From Lentinus brumalis (Eukaryota > Basidiomycota > Agaricomycetes > Polyporales > Polyporaceae): a stretch of 64,000 bases of DNA. The translations under genes and the position numbers were made by a program. Location: contig MARA01000022.1 of the NCBI GenBank assembly GCA_001792895.1, positions 434,001 to 498,000 of the forward strand, read 5' to 3'. Positions within the stretch are counted from its first letter, which is position 1. Every line of letters starts with the position of its first letter. Under the pieces are notes generated by a model, which searched no databases, was not told where the DNA came from, and worked only from the letters and a program-made list of their open reading frames with translations. Of this stretch, positions 55,774 through 64,000 are shown in pieces.

Positions 55774-57443
55774 ACGCCACGCGGGTGCTTTCTTCGTTGC
55801 ATGTGTACGATCGGCGTCGTCGATCGCTCGGTTTCCGAATGTTCATGGGTTTCGCGGGCTTCATCTCGGCGCGCGGTTTTCGGAAGATCTGCCCTTGTCG
55901 AATGTCCTCCAGCAGCCCTGGCGGCTTCTGAGTGATCGGGGAACTAGGGAGCGCCGCAAATTGTCCCCGAAAGATCACATCGAGAGGTAGTCTGGATGTG
56001 GCTAACTTCACGAAGGATTCGGCATGGTATCGGCACACCTTAAGGGGACTGGCGTACCCACACCCACTACTGACTATTGTATGTCGATACAGGGACCAAA
56101 CTTAGGCGGAGATGGGACGAATGGAGCGACATGAGGTGTTTTTTCCAACGCCCACATAGACTGGGAACAACTCGAAGGCTGCAGTGCGTCATTGAGACAA
56201 GTATAGCATCTATGTTTCACAAGCTACGTCGTATGTGGGATGTCAGAAGCAAGCAGAGAATTCGGAAAATGTATTGGACGTCGTCGATGGGGGCCGCGAG
56301 GTGCCTCTTGTGGACCGGTGGCTCCCGGCTAGATTCGACACTGCGGAGGACGTCGGGTGCTTCGTGCGCAATGCGGCGTTACGGCAAGCCCTAGCCTGAG
56401 ACAGCGACCATAGATGCGGTCCCGAGGAGATGGGACAGGACGGAGACACTGTGTCGCGTCGTGTCAGACATTTGTAGCTGTATTCCGAATTGCGTAGGAT
56501 GCCGAGGGCGGTTCGCGGAAGAGGCAGGGCCAGGGCGGCGAGAGCCGTCGTTAGTGGATCCTCGAGGCAGTGTGGACTCGCAGTAGACAGGGTTCCAATG
56601 CATCATGGCTGCCATGTCAATCTTGACAGAATCGTATGCATTCGCTTAGATAGCCATCTCCACGGTTGCATGCCGCATATACGGTTGCGTCTGCGCGTTG
56701 CAGGTAAGAATTCATTCTAGACAGATGGGTGAGGACGTGCGCCCGAGAACTGCTGACAGATACAATTTATCTTGGAAGGCATATTGAGCCACAACATGTT
56801 CAAGCCATGTCCGTAGTGAATTGGCGGCGGACATCGGCGTACCTAGTCATGTTTGCTGACAGCCAGATAGCATCTGAAGCGATAGTCGTCGAGCATTGTC
56901 GCAATAGCAGAGGGCACGAATTTTATCAGTCGGGTGACACTGTGATATGCAGCGATATTTCATGGGCAAGGTGAGATGAGCGTCGGATGCACAAGCGGCA
57001 GGCGGTCGGTATGGTTGCCGGAATAGGAAGACGAAGCGCCAGCGCATTCCTCGGCAAACGCCGTGTACTGTATAGTTCCTGCCAGCCACCCGGACTACCT
57101 GTTACAGGAATATACTCGACAGCGACGGCCACAGCAAGCTCAATATCAAGGTATGTCGATATGCTGTCTGTGCGTTTTCTGAACAAACATTGACTAGTGT
57201 ACCCAGGCAGCCTCCGCCGGAACTCCTCAAGAGTGAGTTTTCCCCGTCTGTCTGAAAGTTCTGTGCGGCCCGATTGGAGATGAAGTCGTATGGTGCAGTT
57301 TGGTTGGGAGAGATGGATGGGCAGTCGAGGAACTGTGGGGCAGTCGACCGGGAGAGGGCGGATGAGGCAGTCAGGGCTTGAGGGTCGCACAGGAGCCGGT
57401 ATGTGCTGAACAGAAACTGAACGTACGCCCCCACAGTCCACCA
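55774..57443. other. Gene-free interval
   Basis: About 1.67 kb between NOP53 and RPL34. Frames are short and irregular, without domain features. A 5' leader intron of RPL34 may end at the CCACAG near 57,436. Confidence 0.4.
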
Positions 57444-57910
57444 ATGGCTCAACGCGTCACTCTCCGCAAGCGCACTCCCTACAACACCACCTCGAACCGC
57501 CGTCGGGTGGTGAAGACGCCTGGTGGCAAGCTTGTCTACCACCACCTCAAAAAGCTCGCCACCTCGCCCAAGTGCGGTGACTGCGGTATCGCGCTGCCTG
57601 GTGTACGTCCCATTGCACAAGTCTGGCCTCTTAGTGGGGTGCTAACGACCACCTGCCTTACTACAGATCCCTGCCCTCCGCCCTCGCCAATACGCCACGA
57701 TCTCCAAGACGAAGAAGACCGTCCGCAGGGCGTACGGTGGTTCACGATGCGGTGACTGCACAAAGTCCCGGTACGTAGCCTCTACTTTCGGCTGTTCTGA
57801 TCCCGTCCTCATGCTTCGTCTCCTCCAGTATTCTCCGGGCATTCCTTGTGGAGGAGGCGAAGATCGTGAAGAAGGTCATCAAGTCGCAGGAGAAGGCGGG
57901 CCGCAAGTAA
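57444..57910 (+). CDS. RPL34: 60S ribosomal protein L34 (eL34)
   Basis: Exons 57444-57602, 57667-57770 and 57829-57910 encode 114 residues, the usual size. The start MAQRVTLRKRTPYNT, the zinc-ribbon cysteines (CGDCGI and SRCGDCTKSRI), LRPRQYATISKTKKTVRRAY and the Lys-rich C-terminus are diagnostic of eL34, a component of the large ribosomal subunit. Confidence 0.96.
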
Positions 57911-58322
57911 ATGTCTTGTTGGATTCTGCGCGGCTATGTATCCTTTTCACGACCAGGTTTCACCCTACCCTTGAGCACACGACGCCATGCCATATCACTC
58001 GCTCTACCCATGCACTGTACTGCTTATTGTCGCAAACAAAAGATGACCGAGGAGGTCGGTATGCGGTAACATCGCGACTGTGCGTATCAGCGTGTATCGG
58101 GCTGGGCGTGCACCCTCCGGGGCACTCAGTTATGGATCTGCGCCCCTTGTAACGCCTGCTGCTGTCTATTTGGAACTGTTCTATGAGTGACTGTAGAGCG
58201 AGTGAGTACTTGAGTCATCGATGAGTCCGACGACGCCCGCAGGAAATATATGTCACGGTGATTGGCTATGCACTCGTCTGCGTCCGTAGCCTGACTTCCA
58301 CTTCTACCTCCACCACCCCACC
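57911..58322. other. Intergenic, no gene seen
   Basis: 412 bp between RPL34 and the phosphatase gene. AAATATATG near 58,244 is a possible TATA-like element for the latter. Confidence 0.4.
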
Positions 58323-59468
58323 ATGGCTGCCCGCTTGAGCACCCGCGAAGACTACATCAGCTTGCTGGACAAGTATGATACCTGGCTATTCGACTGTGAT
58401 GGTGTGCTCTGGCAGGGCGATACCCTGGTAGAGGGAGCGACAGAGGTCCTGCAGCTCCTGCGGCATCACAGTGCGTTGCGCATAGACTGACTCTCTTACT
58501 GTGACGACGCTCATATGGCCTGTTGCAAGAGAAGGCGGTGATGTTCGTGACGAACAACGCGACCAAGTCGAGGAAGAACTACAAGAAGAAGTTCGACTCG
58601 CTCGGCGTCGAGGCGCACGTCGATGAGATCTACGGGTCCGCGTATGCGTCTGCGGTGTATATCTCGTCGGTCATGAAGATGCCGAAGGACAAGAAGGTCT
58701 ATGTCATTGGCATGGATGGGCTCGAGGAGGAGCTCCGGGATGAGGGCATCTCGTACCTCGGTGGCACTGTGAGTGCTTCCCCATCTCCTACCCCAGACCT
58801 CGCGCATTGAGCATGGTCGCAGGATCCGGAGGACAACACGCTCGCCAGCTTCTCTCTCAAGAAGTGGACGCCAGATCCGACTGTCGGCGCGGTGCTCTGT
58901 GGACTGGACACGTCCATCAACTACACGAAGCTGTCCAAGGCGTTCAACTATCTCATCCAGAACGAGGGCTGCGCGTTCCTTGTCACGAACGAGGACAGCA
59001 CGTATCCGACCGCGGAGGGCCTGCTCCCAGGTGCTGGTTCGGTCAGCGCGCCCTTGCGGTATGCGTTGGGCAGGGATCCGGTCGCGATCGGAAAGCCGAA
59101 GGGGACGATGCTGGACTGTATCAAGGCGAAGTGCGTGGGTGGTGTGTGCGAGAGAACGAGGCGACGAGAGCTGACGAGAATGCATTGCTTCCCGCAGGCA
59201 CGACTTCGACCCAAAGAAGACGATCATGGTCGGCGACCGTCTGAATACCGACATAGAGTTTGGGAAGGCGGGCGGACTGGCGACCCTGCTGGTGCTCACC
59301 GGTGCGTGCCTTCGTATGCTTCTCTGTGACCGAGACCGACGACCTCATGGTGTTGCTGTGTGTTCAGGAATCACGAAGGAGAGTGAGATTACCGGGCCCA
59401 ATGCGTCGCCCACAGTCCCTGACTACGTAACGAACTCGATCGGAGACCTTCGTGCGGTGCTTTCGTAG
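58323..59468 (+). CDS. PHO13: HAD phosphatase, PHO13 / phosphoglycolate phosphatase type
   Basis: Exons 58323-58470, 58530-58768, 58823-59130, 59198-59301 and 59368-59468 encode 299 residues (yeast Pho13 is 312). HAD motifs are present in order: FDCDGVLW (nucleophile Asp, about residue 24), [16 protein letters not shown] (motif II), GKPKG (motif III lysine) and [16 protein letters not shown] (motif IV), with the C2-type cap between. In yeast the enzyme clears toxic side products such as 2-phospho-L-lactate and 4-phosphoerythronate and is assayed as p-nitrophenyl phosphatase. It is a cytosolic protein. Confidence 0.94.
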
Positions 59469-59651
59469 GGGTGCCCGCACCCCCGGGTTGAGACGCGAAC
59501 TTAAGCTTTCAGCATTAGAGATGCGTAACTCAGTTCGGAAAGCAGACGGGAGTGAGCTAGAGATGCTCTAGACGCGCCATGACTAGAGGAGGACCCTGTA
59601 GAAATGTAGAAGTAGAAGTAGAAGGGCAGTGGTAACGATCATGAAGTCGTA

Positions 59652-60788
59652 TCATGACCGCTTGGATTTCCCTGCCTTCTGGGCCTCGTGCGCGACGTCG
59701 GCCTGGGCGAGCTCGAGCGTCGCGCTGACTACCAAGGCGACGAGGGACCCTGCGATATACCCACCGACTGCGCCGAAAGTGGGCGTGAGAGGCCATGCCT
59801 GACCAGGAGGTGAGCAGTGCGCAGGGCGGGCGGCATGGGCGAGACGTACCTGCCATGGACGTTCCCAGTCAAGGCCGATAGGGATCGCACCGAGCCAAGC
59901 CCCGGTCACTGCGCCAATAGCCGGGTACACGAGGGCGCGTTCGATGGACGTGCGCGGGCTGCGCGTGCGTGTGGGTGTGAGCCGGTATATGGGTACGGAG
60001 AGTGAGACCACGTACGAGAGTTCCGCGAAGAGGCGAATCCATGTCAGTCTTGACACGAGTGAGGGACTGTCAGAGCCGAGAGGCGGTGGTCCGAATATGT
60101 ATGCGGGAGGTAGGACCGTCAATACGGAGAGGAGTAGGCTCATTGCGTAGGTCTGTAAAGGATGACTGCATGGTCTCGGTTATGGGCACAGGTGCAGAGA
60201 GATGCTTACACTCACCTGAGCAGAGGTGCACCAAATAGTATTGTCATGGCGTAGAATACAGCAGACCCTGCGAGGGTCATCGCGGCTGTTTGCGCGAATG
60301 CCTGCACTGTCCGTGAGCAGCCAGCCAAGCGACAAGACACCGAATGTACGGACAGTGATATCCTCTGTATTCCTCCCCTTCCTCTCCAGTTTCTTTTGTG
60401 TGACTTCTGTGCTGTCCGCCTTCCCAGCGGTTTGCAATTCACCTGCCCATTTCTTGATCCAGCTCGCCCACCATCCCTGCAACACGATCGCACCCGCGCA
60501 CATCCAGGCAACCGTCCGTGCAGGGTTCTCCGTGAGTGCTTGCATTATATCGCGATGTGGTTTTGGTTCTGAGCTCGAAAAGTCCCATCGCGCGAAGATG
60601 TTCAGGGATGGGGATGACGCGGGGAGGATAAGGGCACTGAACGCGAGTAGAGACGTATGTACCCCGACGACGGACGTGTACCGCGCGAAGGGGAACGTCG
60701 GCTCCGAAGATTCGGTTGCTGGTGGTGCAGGTTGTGCACGAGCAGTACTTGTCTTCGTCTCCGGACCTTTGCCTTTACGTGCGGGCAT
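59652..60788 (-). CDS. GPI11: GPI biosynthesis protein, PIG-F / GPI11
   Basis: Exons 60354-60788, 60216-60301, 59850-60165 and 59652-59798 encode 327 residues with several hydrophobic helices. PIG-F/GPI11 is an ER membrane partner of the ethanolamine-phosphate transferases that complete the GPI anchor. Markers are [56 protein letters not shown], the family hallmark [17 protein letters not shown] and [11 protein letters not shown]. The N-terminus is about 30 residues longer than the core and Pro/Thr-rich. Intron 1 uses a weaker GTCCGT donor, needed to join the two frames. The start is the ATG at 60,788; the longer frame begins with TTG. Confidence 0.9.
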
Positions 60789-62505
60789 CGTCAATCGAGG
60801 TGTGGAGGACCTATGTCGTGGTGGCGGGTGGAGGAATGAACGCGCGCTGTCGCACGCGACGCGGCCGCGTCCACTTGCTCATCGACTTCCACCATGTTCT
60901 ACTCTCCAGAGTCACAGCTACGCGCGCAGGCTCTTACATTCAATCCCTCTATGTGCTCTGATGGGACTCTTGGTGCGTATGAGTGCACGGACGAAGGCTG
61001 CGAAGATGGCATTTTACAATTCCAAGCTGAGGACTTTCCCCGTTCAATGTGTTTTTCTTTTGCATACGCTGCACCGGTACTTCCTCTTGTGTGGATGAAG
61101 TAAACGTCTCTGCGTTTGAACCGTGCTTTCCACAGTACCCGGAGCTAATGCATGGTACGTAAGTCTGCCCCAAGTCTGACTTGTCTCCAGCACAGGCCAC
61201 TCCTTTACCTCGTTCACCGACCATCATCACCCCGCTTCCTCCTACGCTGCCCGGATCGACCTCCGCACTTCTGAATAGGATATCCCACAGACATCGGCGG
61301 AGCAGCATGGACGCAATAGCGCTGACGGACCTGAATTGTGAGCGTTTGCATCGCCTGTTTAACCTGCTACTCATCACTTCCCCCCGCACACCGAACCGAG
61401 GCGAGGCCATGTGCATTAGGTTCTGTCATGGATCATGTTTCCTGCGTTCCTATGGGGTGTCTATCCGAGCGCACATACCCACGTCTCAACGCAGGCCTCG
61501 ACAAAAATGTGCTGCTTCCAGCTGGAGCTACAGCAAATCCGGGCATTATAATCTATATCGGCACTCCCATGCCAGGGCGCGCCCGGATGTCCTTCTGATC
61601 ACCATAGATGTGCGGCCGGCACACTGCGGACGCTGAGTGCGGCGAAGATCTTTGGTGCGCCCGCATACATCCATCGGAACTCGTCCAACAACTGATAGTC
61701 CAGCCTTGCATCCTTAGGTTGGGAGCGGAGGGCACACATCGGGCAAAGGAAAACCAGTCTCGCCTCGTGGTCTGCGACCTGTCGCAAGGCGCAGTTTCCA
61801 TACTCACGTATGTACCCACTTTTTGCCCTATTATCCCTGTTGAGGACCAGCGCTCCGCTCTACCCTCGGAGGACCCTCGTTTACAACCGTCATCGACGGG
61901 GAGCACGGCGAGAATGCGAGCACAGACACCGGATGACGACTGCTTGGGAACACCTTTCTCCTGCTCGTGCTCGACCCCAACGGTTTGGTGGGAAGCGTCG
62001 TGCCCGTCCCGCTTCCCGAGCAGCGTGGTCAGCACGTTGGCTCTGAGTCGTTCTAACTCCCTCGGCAAGTGCGTGCTGACATATTTCGTTCGGCCTTCTC
62101 GCCACCCCCCTAGTGGACAGATATGCTCAAGCACTCTCTTGCGTTTACACTGGACGAAGACAAGGAGCAAGTATGCTTGTTACAGGAATGTTCCAACCAT
62201 GGTCAAGTCCGCCTACTCCGTACCCGTCTTCCTCCCATTGGACAGCCTGATGCTCCCATCACGAAGGCTACTGAACAGCAGTGGCTTGATACGCGAAACT
62301 CCGCTCCTCAATGCCCTCCACCGCCTGCCTTCTTGCTCTCCTGACTCCTGATAGACGTCCGTCGGCTTCTTCCACCTCTGTTGTCCAAGACCCTGCCTCT
62401 TTCACAATCAATTATGGTCGGCGCTGTTGGGCTCTCCGAGGATACCGACCCTGTTGAATCTAGTCCGGTCTATCCTCGCTATCGCTTCTCCACACGCTTC
62501 CCGGA
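60789..62505. other. Gene-poor interval
   Basis: About 1.7 kb. A 247-codon plus-strand frame (61,608-62,351) and overlapping minus frames (61,553-62,170) compete for the same DNA. A short stretch on the minus strand (about 61,599-61,787) looks more protein-like but has no recognised domain or partner exon. Left unassigned. Confidence 0.4.
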
Positions 62506-64000
62506 CTAGAGAGTCTCCGGTCTGTCCCACATCGAGCACAACATCCGGAAGCCCACATCACGAGCTCTGACTCGTATGCGTTGTTCGAATGGTGCGCCAG
62601 TGGCATAGAGCACGGAGATCCTGAACTGCTCATTTACGTCCTCTTCGTAGCACTCTTCCAGCGCTTTGTCGTCGATGTGAGCAAGCTGAGCCTCAGCCTG
62701 AAGATGCTCGAGGATATGAATGCAGGTCTTGTGTATCCACTCCATGGACTCCTTCAGCCCTTGCGCCAGCGTGTCGCTGGCTATCTCGCGCGTCTCTGCG
62801 GGCATTGCCGACAGGAAAGCACCGGAGGCAAGGAGGGAAGCCGCAGACTGCGCCTCGCGCGCCCGCGTCTTCCCTGGAGATCTCTCCACTGGCGGTCTGG
62901 TGCGTGCCGGCGGCACCGCAGCCATTGGAACCTTGGCCTGACACGATTGGTTTGCGTTGAGCACGACGCTATCGAAGTTCTTCAGACGCTGGGCTTCGTT
63001 TAGCTGTCAATGAGGGGGTGCCCGGTGAGACCTTGTTTCTGGGGTTCGACAAGAAAGAATGGTGCGGCCAAAGGAAGCTGAACTCACGCTCTGTATGCCT
63101 GACAGGAGAACGGTGGTCTTGATGTTCTGCGCCCTGAAGTACTCCGCCGTGGATTCGACCGCCTCATCGGCGAGACGCTTGGTCGACGGGATCAGCGCCT
63201 CAACGATCCGGGCGAATGGATTCGTCGGGGTCCTCTGGGCAATTCCGTGGGAGAGCTATCGCATGAGTGTAAGTAGGTTCCGCCTGTCTCTCTGTCCATC
63301 GAACCAGGTGCTCACCGCTGCGTAGGAGTACATGACGAAGCTCGCCCCTACCTCGGCGCAGATGGCCGCATGTGTTAGGCCTGATACATACAGGAGGTTG
63401 GTGCGAACGAGGTGCGTCCGCTCTAGCTTCTTCGCTGCTTCGACGCCTGCTTCTGTAGCGGGTATCTGGCCAACCATGTTAGGTCACAGTCTGATCCGCA
63501 GAAGGTAACAGCTGGGTTTCACCGAGATAATGATGCGATCCCTTCTGTAGCCATGCTTCGCAAACAGCCTCATCAGGCGGAGCGCCTGTCTCACCATCGC
63601 TCGGGCATCGTCGTGGTTCCTAGGGTCCACGAAGGTGAAGTGCGGCCCAGCTACATCTTCCATGAGCTCGACGCCCAGCGCGACGGTCTAGATTGGTGAG
63701 CATATATTCTAAATTGGTTCACAGTGGTCGGGACTCACGTAGTTCTCCATCGCCTCGGACAGAATGCTGTCAATCTTCCACTCTTTGTGCGACCTGCAAG
63801 ATAGAACGTCCTTGCTCAGCATTGTGATAGTGCGGCCAGGCTTGTAGTAAGCACGTCAATCGAATTCGGAATTTACCTATTTTCAATCGCATTCTTCACC
63901 GCGACCTGCGCATGATAGGATGCTTCCTCCGTATACAGGCCTTCGCGTAGCATCTGCGGCGTCAGCATTGTCGCGCAGTACGGCGTGGCTGGGCTTGTCA
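62506..64000 (-). CDS. Transaldolase-like protein, 5'-partial
   Basis: The gene runs off the right edge, so its N-terminus is missing. Exons seen: 63877-64000 (partial), 63739-63793, 63523-63687, 63316-63465, 63088-63255 and 62506-63003, with phases closing. The text fits the transaldolase barrel: ATMLTPQMLREGLYTEEASY, DPRNHDDARAMVRQAL, GYRRDRIIIS | IPATEAGVEAAKKLE and RTNLLYVSGLTHAAICAEVG. Transaldolases move a three-carbon unit in the pentose phosphate pathway through a Schiff-base lysine in the strand before IPAT/LAST. Here splicing at 63,523/63,465 leaves serine at that position. The C-terminal 165 residues, with SKLNEAQ-like LNEAQRLKNFDSVVLN and a helical tail, extend beyond a standard enzyme. 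It may be a non-catalytic relative. Confidence 0.75.

Noticed and set aside
61553..62351. Long opposing frames in the interval before the transaldolase-like gene
   Set aside because: Frames on both strands compete, none has a domain or splice structure; left unassigned.
1..64000. CRISPR arrays, prokaryotic operons, riboswitches
   Set aside because: No spaced direct repeats of that kind, no ribosome binding sites, and spliceosomal introns throughout.

Overview
This is a nuclear fungal window, most likely from a mushroom-forming basidiomycete (Agaricomycetes; a polypore-like fungus is my guess). The reasons are: nearly every recognisable gene is cut by several 47-65 bp GT-AG introns; base composition is GC-rich; eukaryotic tRNAs carry internal A and B boxes; and the gene set includes a Clp1-type clamp-formation protein, a HET-domain protein, basidiomycete HNH proteins, secreted GH28 and alginate-lyase-type enzymes and a Zn2Cys6 regulator. 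All exon boundaries below were worked out by eye from splice signals, frame continuity and family motifs. Codon arithmetic closes for most genes; exceptions are stated.

Layout. 0-10.2 kb: a partial kinase-like gene, SYF2 (minus), a long serine/threonine kinase diverging from SYF2, a Kre9-like GPI-anchored wall protein, and a frame-broken HET-domain gene. 10.2-18.4 kb: gene-poor DNA, an intronless bHLH regulator, SEC11 followed by a decayed tandem copy of its own 3' end, and an 11-exon NCS1 purine/cytosine permease. 18.4-29.3 kb: an HNH-family gene (minus), 3.6 kb of empty DNA with a small CArG-like cluster, and a large poly-Q Zn2Cys6 transcription factor. 29.3-40.1 kb: a 13-exon polygalacturonase, a convergent GPI-type alginate-lyase-family gene, an 18-bp minisatellite, a second HNH-family gene, tRNA-Ile and clp1. 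40.1-64 kb: gene-poor DNA with a LINE relic, a second tRNA-Ile, an FHA protein with Ki-67-like repeats, tRNA-Gly, a small RnpA-like unknown, a USP protein diverging from a WW protein, a disrupted F-box gene, tRNA-Gly, NOP53, RPL34, a PHO13-type phosphatase, GPI11/PIG-F and a partial transaldolase-like gene that lacks the usual catalytic lysine.

How the genes relate. There is no operon-like pathway cluster. Housekeeping genes (splicing, signal peptidase, ribosome biogenesis and ribosomal protein, GPI anchor synthesis) are mixed with accessory islands (HET, HNH paralogues, retroelement relic, gene-poor stretches). Divergent pairs SYF2/kinase and USP/WW share short promoters. The two pectin/uronan-type secreted enzymes lie convergently within 600 bp. 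GPI11 and two GPI-anchored proteins are present but unlinked.

The most important quality point: at least seven genes, including SEC11, show the same defect, exactly one base too few inside a C or G run of 4-6. A consistent one-directional homopolymer undercall in the assembly explains this better than seven independent mutations, so those genes are annotated as probably intact.
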